Of a DNA stretch of 64,000 nucleotides, positions 28,571 to 39,745 are shown in pieces. The DNA comes from Gluconacetobacter azotocaptans (GTDB lineage Bacteria; Pseudomonadota; Alphaproteobacteria; Acetobacterales; Acetobacteraceae), in assembly GCF_014174355.1 (NCBI RefSeq), contig NZ_JABEQF010000004.1, positions 1-64,000 of the forward strand, written 5' to 3'. The stretch's first letter is position 1. Each line of letters opens with the position of its first letter. Made by a program: the position numbers and the translations under genes. The notes under the pieces were generated by a model that saw only the letters and a list, made by a program, of their open reading frames with translations, searched no databases and was not told the DNA's origin.

Positions 28571-30631
28571 TCAGCCTTCGATCTGGCTGAAATCCGCGAT
28601 CAGCACTGTCATCCGGCGCAGGTTGGCCAGCAGCCTCAGGCGGTTGAGGCGCAGGTCCGCGCGGTCCGCGTTGACGGTCACGGCCTCGAAGAACCGGTCC
28701 AGCACCGGACGCAGGCCGGCGGCCGCGCGCATCGCGTCCTCGAACCGTTCGCCGGCGATGGCGGCCTCGACGGCCGGAATGGTCTCCAGCAGGGCGTTGG
28801 CCAGGTCCCGTTCCTCGTCCTGTTCATACAGGACAGGATCGGGCGCGCCGTCATGGGGGCCGTCCTTGCGGTCCTCGATCCGCAGGATGTTGGCCGCGCG
28901 CTTGGTCGCCGCCAGCAGGTTCCGCCCGTCGTCGGTCGCCAGCATGGCGGCCAGGGCCTCGGTCCGGGCCAGCAGGCGGGTGATGTCGCTGTCGGCATTG
29001 CCGCTGGAAATCGCGGCCAGGATGTCGTGGCGCGCGCCCTCGGCCCGCAACTGCACGCGCAGGCGTTCGGCGACGAAGGCCGGCAGCAGTTCCAGGTCGG
29101 GCGCGTTCGCCAGCTCCCCCGGCAGCGATTCGGACGCCAGGACGAACAGCCGCACCAGGTCCAGGCGCAGGGCGTTTTCGCGGATGATGCGAATGACGCC
29201 CAGCGCCGCACGCCGCAGGGCGTAGGGGTCGCCCGACCCGCCGGGCTTTTCCCCGGCCGCGAAGAAGGCGGTCAGGCTGTCGATCTTGTCCGCCAGCGCC
29301 ACGGCGATGGAGACCGGCGCCGTCGGCACACCGTCGGTCTGGCCGCGCGGCATGTAATGCTCGGCCACCGCCTGGGCGACATCGGCGGCCTCGTCGTCAT
29401 GCCGGGCGTAATAGGCGCCCATCACTCCCTGCAACTCCGGAAACTCGCCGACCATGCCGGTGGTCAGGTCGGCCTTGGCCAGCAGGGCCGCGCGTTCGGC
29501 GTGCGCCGGGTCGGCGCCCACCATGGGGGCCAGCAGGCCCGCCAGGCGGACGATGCGCGCCACCCGCGCGCCCTGGCTGCCCAGGGCGGCATGGAAGACG
29601 ACCGCGTCCAGCGCCGGCACGCGACTGGCCAGCGTGCGCGACCGGTCCAGGTCCCAGAAATGACGCGCGTCGGCGAAGCGGGCGCGCAGCACCCGTTCAT
29701 TCCCCGCGATCGTCAGCGCGCCGCCGTCCGCCGGCAGCAGGTTGGCGACGAAGGCGAAGCGCGGGGCGGCGCTGCCGTCGTCGTTACGCAGCGCGAAATA
29801 GCGCTGGTTCACGCGCATCGACACCTGCATGACCTCGGCCGGCAGGTCCATGAACGCGGCGTCGATGCGGCCCAGAAAGGGCACCGGCCATTCGGTCAGG
29901 CCCGCGACCTCGTCCACCAGGCCCGGGTCGGCGGCCACACTCAGCCCTTCCTCGGCGGCCAGGCGCGCGACGCCCTCGGCGATCAGCGTCCGGCGTTCGG
30001 CGGCATCGGCCAGCACCTGCCGGTCGCGCAGGCCCGCTTGCCATGCGGCGGCATTTTCGGGCGCGAAGGGGGCTGGGGCGGTGAAGCGATGGCCTTCGCT
30101 GAACCGGTCGGCGCACAGGCCGTGGCCGTTATCCTCGCCGTCGGCCAGGGTGAAATCGACCACCTGGCCATCCAGCAGGCACAGGATGCGGCGCAGCGGC
30201 CGGACCCAGGTGAAGGCGCTGCCCTGACCCCAGCGCATGGATTTGGGCCACGGAAAGCGGCGCAGCAGCGGGGGCAGGACCTCGGCGATGCGGGTCGCGG
30301 CCTCGACGGGGGGCACGGTGCGGTTCAGCACCCAGAAGCCGCCTTCCAGCACCAGATCGTCCCGGGTCACGCCATGCTTGCGGGTGAAGCCGTCCAGCGC
30401 CTTGTCCGGTGCGCCTTCGCGGGGGCCGCGCTCGGCAATCGTGGTGCCCGGAACCACGGCGTCCAGCGTCAATGTCAGGGCGATGCGGCGCGGGCCGGAA
30501 AAGCCGGTGGCGGCGCGCGGGTTCAGGGGCGTCAGGGCCTCGCCGACCAGGCGGACCAGGTCCTCGGCCGCGCGGGTCTGCATGCGCGCGGGAATTTCTT
30601 CCGAGAGGAGTTCGAGCAGAAGTTCGGGCAT
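28571..30631 (-). CDS. glyS: Glycine--tRNA ligase, beta subunit
   Basis: A 686-residue beta subunit of the bacterial alpha2-beta2 glycyl-tRNA synthetase, which binds tRNA-Gly. It begins MPELLLELLSEEIPARMQ, the family signature, and has TEWPVPFLGRID, FVANL and the C-terminal DALR-type anticodon-binding region (about 570-686; DRFFEAVTVNADRADLRLNRLRLL). Length is usual. The ATG at 30631 is 5 bases after the glyQ stop, so the two are translated together. Confidence 0.97.
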   Translation of the reverse strand: MPELLLELLSEEIPARMQTRAAEDLVRLVGEALTPLNPRAATGFSGPRRIALTLTLDAVVPGTTIAERGPREGAPDKALDGFTRKHGVTRDDLVLEGGFWVLNRTVPPVEAATRIAEVLPPLLRRFPWPKSMRWGQGSAFTWVRPLRRILCLLDGQVVDFTLADGEDNGHGLCADRFSEGHRFTAPAPFAPENAAAWQAGLRDRQVLADAAERRTLIAEGVARLAAEEGLSVAADPGLVDEVAGLTEWPVPFLGRIDAAFMDLPAEVMQVSMRVNQRYFALRNDDGSAAPRFAFVANLLPADGGALTIAGNERVLRARFADARHFWDLDRSRTLASRVPALDAVVFHAALGSQGARVARIVRLAGLLAPMVGADPAHAERAALLAKADLTTGMVGEFPELQGVMGAYYARHDDEAADVAQAVAEHYMPRGQTDGVPTAPVSIAVALADKIDSLTAFFAAGEKPGGSGDPYALRRAALGVIRIIRENALRLDLVRLFVLASESLPGELANAPDLELLPAFVAERLRVQLRAEGARHDILAAISSGNADSDITRLLARTEALAAMLATDDGRNLLAATKRAANILRIEDRKDGPHDGAPDPVLYEQDEERDLANALLETIPAVEAAIAGERFEDAMRAAAGLRPVLDRFFEAVTVNADRADLRLNRLRLLANLRRMTVLIADFSQIEG

Positions 30632-30636
30632 GATCC

Positions 30637-31530
30637 TTATTCCTCGCCCGCCAGCCACGCTTCGCAGCAGCGTTTCGCCAGCGTACGCACGCGCCCGATG
30701 TAGGACGCACGTTCGCTGACGCTGATGACGCCGCGCGCGTCCAGCAGGTTGAACAGATGGCTGGCCTTCAGGCACTGGTCGTAGGCGGGCTGGGCGATTC
30801 CGTATTCCACCAGCGCGATGGCCTCGCGTTCGGCATCCAGGAAATGGCGGTGCAGCATGTCGGTATCCGCCAGTTCGAAATTATGGCGCGAATAATCGCG
30901 TTCGGCGCGCAGGAAGACATCGCCGTAGGTCAGGCCCTGCCCGTTGAAATCGAGGTCGTAGACATTCTCGATTCCCTGCACGTACATCGCCAGCCGCTCC
31001 AGCCCGTAGGTCAGTTCGGTCGACGGCAGGACGGTCGGGATGCCGCCCACCTGCTGGAAATAGGTGAACTGCGTCACCTCCATCCCGTCGCACCAGACTT
31101 CCCAGCCCAGGCCCCAGGCGCCGATGGTCGGGTTTTCCCAATCGTCCTCGACGAAGCGGATGTCGTGCTCCATCGGGTCGATGCCGATGGCGCGATAGCT
31201 GTCCAGCAGCAGTTTCTGGCTTTCTTCCGGCGTCGGCTTCAGCAGCACCTGATACTGGTAGTAATGCTGCAGCCGGTTGGGATTCTCGCCGTAGCGTCCG
31301 TCGGACGGTCGGCGGCAGGGCTGGACGTAGGCCGCCTTCCACGGCCGCGCGCCCAGCGCGCGCAGCGTGGTGTGGGGGGACAGCGTTCCGGCCCCGACCT
31401 CGGTATCGTAGGGTTGCAGGATCGCGCAGCCCTGTTCCGACCAGAATTGATGCAGCTTCAGGATCAGCGCCTGAAACGACAGGGGGCGCGTGGCGGGGGC
31501 AATGGAACGGGGCGCTGGGGCCGGGACCAT
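30637..31530 (-). CDS. glyQ: Glycine--tRNA ligase, alpha subunit
   Basis: A 297-residue class II catalytic subunit. Family blocks are present in order: [74 protein letters not shown], and [16 protein letters not shown]. It activates glycine with ATP and works with GlyS. ATG 31530 places the first conserved block about 20 residues in, as is normal; a longer in-frame extension to 31701 has no similarity. The last codons come 5 bases before glyS. Confidence 0.96.
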   Translation of the reverse strand: MVPAPAPRSIAPATRPLSFQALILKLHQFWSEQGCAILQPYDTEVGAGTLSPHTTLRALGARPWKAAYVQPCRRPSDGRYGENPNRLQHYYQYQVLLKPTPEESQKLLLDSYRAIGIDPMEHDIRFVEDDWENPTIGAWGLGWEVWCDGMEVTQFTYFQQVGGIPTVLPSTELTYGLERLAMYVQGIENVYDLDFNGQGLTYGDVFLRAERDYSRHNFELADTDMLHRHFLDAEREAIALVEYGIAQPAYDQCLKASHLFNLLDARGVISVSERASYIGRVRTLAKRCCEAWLAGEE

Positions 31531-31736
31531 GGAAAGGATGCTCCGGTAGGCAGATAGGGAAGGGCATGCCGGCCGGCGGCATGGGTAAAGAGCGCGCACC
31601 ATACAGGCATGGCGGCGCAACCGAAAGGCGGCCGCCGTGCCCGATATCCGGACGATCGCCGGGGGCGGGCTTGCGGAATTCACATCCGCGCGCCACATCA
31701 AGGGTTGGTTATCTTGTCGGAGACAGGACGGAAACG

Positions 31737-32459
31737 ATGAATACCGAGGAACGCGACCTGATCACGAAGTTCGTTGCCCGTGTGGGCGGCGCGCCGCAGG
31801 GGGGATTCGGCAGCGTGCCCGCGACGACGCCCAACCTGCCGCCGATCGACCCGGAGGCCGACCAGTATATCGGGCAGATGTACCAGCAGTACCCCGAGGC
31901 CCGGTATCGCGTCACCCAGATGGCGGTGGTGCAGGAAGCGGCCCTGGTGGCGGCGCAGAACCGCATCCAGCAGCTTCAATGGCAGTTGCAGCAGGCGCAA
32001 CAGGCCCTGCAGGCGCAGCAGAGCCAGCGGCCCTCGGGCGGGGGCGGGCTGTTCGGCGGCCTGTTTGGCGGGGGGCAGCGTGCGCAGGGCGCGCCGCCGC
32101 CGGGCTGGGGTGGGCAGCAGGCGGCTCCGCCGCCGCCTCAGCCCGCCTATCCGCAGGGCATGCAGCCGGGGATGTTCCCGGCACGCGGCAGCGGCTTCCT
32201 GGGGTCGGCGCTGACCACGGCGGCCGGTGTTGCGGGCGGCATGATGGTGGGGAACGCGCTGACCGACCTGTTCAGCGGGCATCATGAGTCCGGCTTCGGC
32301 GGCGGTGGCGAAACCGTCGTCAACAATAATTACGGCGGGGCCCCGTCGGGCGATCCGTTCGGCGGCGCGGGAACGGATGTCGATCCGGGATTCGATGCCG
32401 GCGGTGGCGATGGCGGCTTCGGCGGCGACTGGGGCGGCGGCGGGGACGACAATTTCTGA
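31737..32459 (+). CDS. DUF2076-family Gly/Gln-rich protein
   Basis: A 240-residue protein. Residues 1-95 carry the DUF2076 signature: [16 protein letters not shown], then [39 protein letters not shown] and a Gln-rich coiled coil. The middle is Gly/Pro-rich ([13 protein letters not shown]). A hydrophobic glycine-rich segment (about 155-182, [20 protein letters not shown]) may insert in or cross a membrane. The tail is Gly/Asp-rich. The family has been linked to the periplasm but function is unknown. A clean terminator follows, so it is probably monocistronic. Confidence 0.82.
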   Translation: MNTEERDLITKFVARVGGAPQGGFGSVPATTPNLPPIDPEADQYIGQMYQQYPEARYRVTQMAVVQEAALVAAQNRIQQLQWQLQQAQQALQAQQSQRPSGGGGLFGGLFGGGQRAQGAPPPGWGGQQAAPPPPQPAYPQGMQPGMFPARGSGFLGSALTTAAGVAGGMMVGNALTDLFSGHHESGFGGGGETVVNNNYGGAPSGDPFGGAGTDVDPGFDAGGGDGGFGGDWGGGGDDNF

Positions 32460-32492
32460 CCCGTCTTTGCGCCGGCGCGCCGGAACGGACAG

Positions 32493-32522
32493 AAGGGCGG
32501 CCCCATGGGGCCGCCCTTTTTC
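32493..32522 (+). terminator. Intrinsic terminator after the DUF2076 gene
   Basis: Arms AAGGGCGGCCCC and GGGGCCGCCCTT around AT, followed by a T run on the plus strand. The stem lies 34 bases after the stop codon. Confidence 0.9.
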
Positions 32523-32574
32523 ATGGCGGACGGCCGGCGTCACACATTGCCGTGAGGCGCGCGTTGGCTGATTG

Positions 32575-32676
32575 ATATGATCAATGCATGGGTGTTATTC
32601 AGGACTTGGCCACCAAGGCCAATTCCTCTGTGTCGTCTCATCCGCGGGAAACCGGGGCCTTCGGGTCCCGGTTTTT
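32575..32676 (+). ncRNA. Candidate small RNA with its own terminator
   Basis: Between the DUF2076 terminator (32493-32522) and the YidB-like gene (32776) there is a second intrinsic terminator at 32649-32676, an 11-pair stem with a TTCG tetraloop and a T run. No open frame of note ends there. A transcript of roughly 100 bases starting near 32575, after a possible TATGAT -10 element, would include a TTGGCC/GGCCAA hairpin and this terminator. The 5' end is uncertain. The rest of the 316-base gap (32460-32775) holds nothing else I can see. Confidence 0.4.
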
Positions 32677-32775
32677 CCGTTTCGGCATGCCGCACGTTTC
32701 GGCGAACAGGGAACGAACCGCGGCCCCGCACGCTTAAGGGACTGTTCCGCAATGCCACATTGATGGAGGCGAACG

Positions 32776-33135
32776 ATGTCGATTACTGATTCAGCGACGA
32801 CCCTGGGCGACTTCGTGACCGGCGCGAAATACGATCATTCCGGCCTTGTCACCGCGATGCACGAATATCTTGACCGTGTCCGGCACGAAAGCGGCCTGAA
32901 CGGCTTTGCCGAGCGGGCGGCGGCGGCGGGATATGGCGATATCGTTGCCCGCTGGAAGGCGGATGACAAGGCTGGCCCGATGACCGAGGACATGGTCCGG
33001 GGCCTGATCGCAAAGCCGGACCTGGACTGGTTCGCCAACCAGACAGGCCTGTCGGCGCCTGCGGTGGTTCAGATCCTGGCCCGTCAGCTTCCGATCATAA
33101 TATACCGGCGCGCCCACGCCAGGACCCCGCACTGA
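32776..33135 (+). CDS. YidB/DUF937-like protein
   Basis: A 119-residue soluble protein. The centre has HEYLDRVRHESGLNGFAERA, then GYGDIVARW and the C-terminal LSAPAVVQILARQLP, which matches the order of elements in YidB/DUF937 proteins. Their function is unknown. GGAGGCGAACG ahead of the ATG is a good ribosome-binding site. It stands alone between a small-RNA candidate and a transglutaminase-like gene. Confidence 0.72.
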   Translation: MSITDSATTLGDFVTGAKYDHSGLVTAMHEYLDRVRHESGLNGFAERAAAAGYGDIVARWKADDKAGPMTEDMVRGLIAKPDLDWFANQTGLSAPAVVQILARQLPIIIYRRAHARTPH

Positions 33136-33335
33136 TGCCGCCAGATGCCGCCCCCGGCGGATAGGGGCGGTTGATCCGCCATAGCCGCGCGCCGCGCGGC
33201 GTGGCAGGGTGGGGATATCCGGATCGGCACGATCGGTCCGGATTTCTGGTGGGGTGCCAAGGGCACGCCGCCGTCAGCCCCCGGGCGGATCGTGTGGCTG
33301 TCGTCGCGCCCCGTCCGGATACTGGGGAGAGAGGC

Positions 33336-34142
33336 ATGCTGATACGCGCGGGCTATGATATCGCACTGACGGTTCAATCCCCAACGCCGCTGGTTCTGAT
33401 GCTGGAGGTCCATCCGGACCGCGAGCCGGACCTGATGACACCGCAGATTCCGATATTCGATCCGCCCGTGCCGGCGCAGCGTTATCTGGACGGGTTCGGA
33501 AACCGCTGCACGCGGGTGATCGCGCCCGGCGGAACGCTGCGGACGAGCATGTCCTTCCTGATCGCCGACAGCGGCCTGCCCGACCGGCAGATGCCCGTGG
33601 CGCGCGAGGTTCCGGTCGGCGACCTGCCGACCGATTGCCTGGTCTTCCTTCTGGGCAGCCGCTATTGCGAGACCGACCTGCTGTCGCAGACCGCATGGTC
33701 CCTGTTCGGCCATCTGCTGCCGGGCTGGAGCCGGGTGCAGGCGATCGTCGATTTCGTGCACAATCATATTCGTTTCGACTACAGCCTGGCCCGGGCGACC
33801 CGTTCGGCGTACGAGGCCTATAACGAGCGCGTGGGCGTCTGCCGCGATTTCGCACATCTGGCGGTGACACTGTGCCGCTGCATGAACATCCCGGCCCGCT
33901 ATTGCACGGGGTACCTGGGCGATATCGGGATTCCCCCCGTCGACGACCCGATGGATTTTTCCGCGTGGTTCGAGGTCTGGCTGGACGGGCAGTGGTTCAC
34001 CTTCGATGCACGCCATAACACGCCGCGGATCGGCCGGGTGGTCATGGCGCGTGGGCGCGATGCGACCGACGTGGCGCTGACGACGTCGTTCGGGCCGGCG
34101 ATCCTGTCCGGTTTCACCGTGACGACGTACGAGGAGGTCTGA
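33336..34142 (+). CDS. Transglutaminase-like cysteine protease-fold protein
   Basis: A 268-residue protein of the bacterial transglutaminase-like superfamily. An N-terminal beta domain (about 1-110) precedes the papain-like core: the catalytic cysteine is Cys169 in VGVCRDFAHLAV. The usual HAW histidine position is serine here (DFSAWFEVWL, Ser209), while the aspartate of TFDARHN (224) and a nearby His are kept. Members act as peptidases or amide transferases. The serine may be typical of this subgroup or may mean altered activity. There is no signal peptide. ATG 33336 follows GAGAGG; the longer in-frame extension has no similarity. Confidence 0.82.
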   Translation: MLIRAGYDIALTVQSPTPLVLMLEVHPDREPDLMTPQIPIFDPPVPAQRYLDGFGNRCTRVIAPGGTLRTSMSFLIADSGLPDRQMPVAREVPVGDLPTDCLVFLLGSRYCETDLLSQTAWSLFGHLLPGWSRVQAIVDFVHNHIRFDYSLARATRSAYEAYNERVGVCRDFAHLAVTLCRCMNIPARYCTGYLGDIGIPPVDDPMDFSAWFEVWLDGQWFTFDARHNTPRIGRVVMARGRDATDVALTTSFGPAILSGFTVTTYEEV

Positions 34143-34321
34143 CGGTATTAAGTTCGTGCATTCCCGGTCGTGAGGGCCTATAGAGCGCTCTCGGCTGGAC
34201 TTTTCAGCCACGGGCAAGATCTCAAAGTAGCCGCGCACGCGACATTCTGGCGTCTCCGAAAAAAGAAAAGTCTCGATCCTGCGCATTTTCGTGCGGGAGC
34301 CGGTTATCAAGGAGACCTGTC

Positions 34322-34528
34322 ATGGCTACAGGCACTGTCAAATGGTTCAACGCCCAGAAGGGCTTCGGCTTTATTCAGCCGACTGACGGCGCGAGCGACG
34401 TGTTCGTGCATATCTCGGCGGTCGAGCAGGCCGGGCTGCGGGGTCTGAACGAAGGCCAGACCCTCAGCTACGAACTGGAAACGGGACGGAGCGGCAAAGT
34501 GTCCGCCACCAACCTCCGGGTCGGCTAA
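34322..34528 (+). CDS. Cold-shock domain protein (CspA family)
   Basis: A 68-residue single cold-shock domain with both RNA-binding motifs: KGFGFI (RNP1) and VFVHIS (RNP2). It begins MATGTVKWFNAQKGFGFI. Such proteins bind single-stranded RNA and melt secondary structure. The 179-base gap before the gene is long, as for temperature-sensing csp leaders, and AAGGAG lies about 7 bases before the ATG. A perfect intrinsic terminator follows immediately. Confidence 0.96.
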   Translation: MATGTVKWFNAQKGFGFIQPTDGASDVFVHISAVEQAGLRGLNEGQTLSYELETGRSGKVSATNLRVG

Positions 34529-34530
34529 GA

Positions 34531-34558
34531 AAAAAGGGCACCGCAAGGTGCCCTTTTT
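34531..34558 (+). terminator. Intrinsic terminator of the cold-shock gene
   Basis: Perfect 12-base arms (AAAAAGGGCACC and complement) around a GCAA tetraloop, ending in a T run, 2 bases after the stop codon. Confidence 0.93.
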
Positions 34559-34630
34559 ATTTGTCCGGCCTGATGGCGTCATTGTCGCCGTACCGATCGC
34601 CTTACCGGAAATGACACGAGGTTGAGGCCA

Positions 34631-34692
34631 ACGCTCCCCGGATCGGGGTCCAAGGCCTCGGGCCCCGGTGGGGTCGGGTAAAGCCTCAGATC
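34631..34692 (-). repeat. Dispersed intergenic palindromic repeat, copy E
   Basis: On the minus strand it reads GATCTGAGGCTTTACCCGAC, then CCCACCGGGGCCCGAGGCCT and TGGACCCCGATCCGGGG, block for block like copies C and D with scattered changes. It lies between the cold-shock gene and tRNA-Lys. Confidence 0.6.
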
Positions 34693-34744
34693 GCCGCGGC
34701 CTGGCGATCGGGAAAACCCATCGATTTGATATGGTGTTTTCGAA

Positions 34745-34820
34745 TGGTGAGCCGGGTGGGACTCGAACCCACGACCATTCGATTAAAAGTCGAATGCTCT
34801 ACCGGCTGAGCTACCGGCTC
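34745..34820 (-). tRNA. tRNA-Lys (anticodon UUU)
   Basis: A complete 76-base cloverleaf on the minus strand. The acceptor stem GAGCCGG pairs perfectly with CCGGCTC, the D arm is GCTC/GAGC, the anticodon stem TTCGA/TCGAA holds the loop CTTTTAA with anticodon TTT, and the T arm is GTGGG-TTCGAGT-CCCAC. The CCA end is encoded. Confidence 0.97.
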
Positions 34821-34882
34821 ACCGAAGCCGCATCAGCGGTGCGGCTTCGGGTACTGGCTTCAGAGGTTCAAGTCAACCTCTA

Positions 34883-35368
34883 TCAGGCTTCGACAGGGCG
34901 CATGCTGATGATGCGGTCGGGGTCCTGCACCACGCCGCTCTGGCCGACGCCGCGCTTGATCTGATCGATATGCTCCATGCCCTCGATCACCTGGCCGACG
35001 ATCGTGTACTGGCCGTCGAGATGGGGGGAGGGCTCGAACATGATGAAGAACTGGCTGTTCGCGCTGTCCGGATTCATCGTGCGGGCCATGCCGACCGTGC
35101 CGCGCTCGAACTTCGCGGCGCGCGTGAATTCGGCCTTCAGGTCGGGCAGGTGGCTGCCGCTGGTGCCGGTGCCGGTGGGGTCGCCGCCCTGCGCCATGAA
35201 GCCCTGGATCACGCGGTGGAACGGCGTGTTGTCGTAGAAGCCTTCGGCCGCCAGGGTGCGGATACGCTCGGCGGCCAGCGGGGCCACGTCCGGCCGCAGG
35301 CGGATGACCACCTTGCCCGTCTTCAGTTCCAGGGCGATCAGGTCGGCCTTGTTTTCGGTATCAGACAT
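34883..35368 (-). CDS. Peptidyl-prolyl cis-trans isomerase, cyclophilin type
   Basis: A 161-residue cytoplasmic cyclophilin (PpiB type) that speeds proline isomerisation in folding proteins. The catalytic segments are FHRVIQGFMAQGGDPTGTG, GTVGMARTMNPDSANSQFFI and LDGQYTIVGQVIEGM. No signal peptide. It lies 50 bases downstream of coaD on the same strand and may share its transcript. Confidence 0.94.
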   Translation of the reverse strand: MSDTENKADLIALELKTGKVVIRLRPDVAPLAAERIRTLAAEGFYDNTPFHRVIQGFMAQGGDPTGTGTSGSHLPDLKAEFTRAAKFERGTVGMARTMNPDSANSQFFIMFEPSPHLDGQYTIVGQVIEGMEHIDQIKRGVGQSGVVQDPDRIISMRPVEA

Positions 35369-35418
35369 CGTTCATGTTCCAGTGCTGAAGCGTGTGACGC
35401 GGCAGGCAATGCCGGACG

Positions 35419-35929
35419 TCATGCTGTTATCCCCCCAAGCCGCGCCAGCACGTGGCGGCGCGTGAAGGGGGGAACGAAGCCGGCGATGTCGCCGCCCATG
35501 CGGGCGACTTCCTTCACCAGCCGCGACGAGATGTACTGGCTCCGCTCGTTGGCCATCAGGAAGATGGTCTCGATATCCGGGGCCAGATGATGGTTCATGC
35601 CGAACATCTGCATCTCGTAATCGAAATCCGCGACGACGCGCAAACCGCGCACGATCACCGTGGCGCCCTGGCTGCGCGCGGCGTGAATCAGCAGGTTGCC
35701 GAAGCCGATGACGTCGATCGTGGTGCCGGTGCGCCGGGCCAGCCCGCGCACCTCGGTCGTCAGACACAGTATCCGCTCGTCCAGCGGCAGCAGGGGCTGC
35801 TTGCCGATATTCTCGGCGACCCCGATCACCAGCCGGTCGACCAGCCGCGCCGCACGTTCGATAATGTCCAGATGACCATTGGTCACCGGGTCGAACGTGC
35901 CGGGATAGAATCCCGTGCGCGGCGTGGCG

Positions 35930-35937
<8 letters not shown>
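35419..35937 (-). CDS. coaD: Pantetheine-phosphate adenylyltransferase
   Basis: A 172-residue nucleotidyltransferase that turns 4'-phosphopantetheine and ATP into dephospho-CoA. It has the [17 protein letters not shown] active-site segment (TxGH motif), [14 protein letters not shown] with [15 protein letters not shown], and the [10 protein letters not shown] motif near the C-terminus. ATG 35937 puts the catalytic motif about 12 residues in. The start overlaps the end of gyrA by 8 bases, so the two are coupled. Confidence 0.96.
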
Positions 35938-38731
<2,794 letters not shown>

Positions 38732-38901
38732 GGCATATCCGTCATGTCAAAGTCACCCTCGTGTTCCCCGTATCGGCGGACACGGCTGGCGGAAACTGGT
38801 GCGGGGCCGATGCCGGCGCACGACGCGACCCTAGCACGGTTTGCCGGCGGCAGAGAAACCGCGCGGCCGCAGGCCGGCCGTCGCGGTGCCCGTCAAACCG
38901 G

Positions 38902-39447
38902 TCAGAACGGAATTTCGTCGTCCAGGTCGCTGCCGCCGCCATGCGGCGCGTCCCAGCCGCCCGACCCACCGGACGACGGGCCGCCCGAGGGCGCGCTGCC
39001 CGGGCTGCCGCCGCGGCCGCCGCCGATCTGGCGCGGGGCGGAGGGGGGCGAATAGCCGCCGCCACCGCCCATGTCGTCGCCGGCGTCACCGCCGCGGTTG
39101 CTGTCCAGCAGCACCAGGTCGCCCCGGAACCGGTCGACCACGACCTCGGTCGTATAGCGTTCCTGCCCGGACTGGTCGGTCCATTTGCGGGTCTGCAGCG
39201 AGCCTTCCAGATAGATCTTGCGTCCCTTGCGCAGGAACCGTTCGGCCACGTCGGCGATCCGTTCGTTGAAGATGACGACGCGGTGCCACTCGGTCCGTTC
39301 CCGCCGCTCGCCCGACGCGCGGTCGTTCCACGTGTCGCTGGTCGCCAGCGTCAGCGAGACGATCTTGGCGCCGTTCTGGGTGTTCCGGACCTCGGGGTCC
39401 TTGCCCAGATTGCCCACGAGAATGACCTTGTTGACGCTACCCGCCAT
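38902..39447 (-). CDS. ssb: Single-stranded DNA-binding protein
   Basis: A 181-residue SSB. The OB fold occupies residues about 1-112 ([55 protein letters not shown]). A Gly/Ser/Pro-rich linker follows and the tail ends DLDDEIPF, the partner-binding peptide. ATG 39447 was chosen because the OB fold starts there. It is divergent from uvrA, and the shared spacer holds a LexA box. Confidence 0.96.
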   Translation of the reverse strand: MAGSVNKVILVGNLGKDPEVRNTQNGAKIVSLTLATSDTWNDRASGERRERTEWHRVVIFNERIADVAERFLRKGRKIYLEGSLQTRKWTDQSGQERYTTEVVVDRFRGDLVLLDSNRGGDAGDDMGGGGGYSPPSAPRQIGGGRGGSPGSAPSGGPSSGGSGGWDAPHGGGSDLDDEIPF

Positions 39448-39686
39448 AGTGCTTCCTGCCGCTGTCCGGTATGGAGTCGCGTCCCGTCGGGTCGCGCCCC
39501 ATGGAATAAATGCCGTCCGCCCGGATCGGTATCGGGGGCGGACGAGGCTGAACGCCATCGTAACCCAAATGCGTGGCCGATGATACCTGTCCGTGTTGCG
39601 TCATCTGGCGTCCCGGGCGTCGCGATCGGCCGGGCGATGCATTTTTCCCCCGCGGCGGATCTTGGCGCGGGCCGCGGAACAGGTCA

Positions 39687-39701
39687 GAACAGAGTATGAA
39701 C
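39687..39701 (-). promoter_or_regulatory. LexA (SOS) box, GTTC-N7-GTTC type
   Basis: The plus strand reads GAACAGAGTATGAAC, that is GAAC, seven bases, GAAC; on the minus strand GTTC-N7-GTTC, the alphaproteobacterial LexA site. It lies 44 bases before the uvrA ATG and in the spacer shared with ssb, both classic SOS genes. A further GAAC at 39677-39680 has spacing 6, so it is not a second perfect box. Confidence 0.75.
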
Positions 39702-39745
39702 GGAACGCGCCGGGCGCGTCGGGAAAAAAGCGGAGAGCGGACATC

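Noticed and set aside
39677-39690. Second LexA half-site pair GAAC-N6-GAAC
   Set aside because: The spacing is 6 rather than 7, so it was not counted as an independent SOS box.
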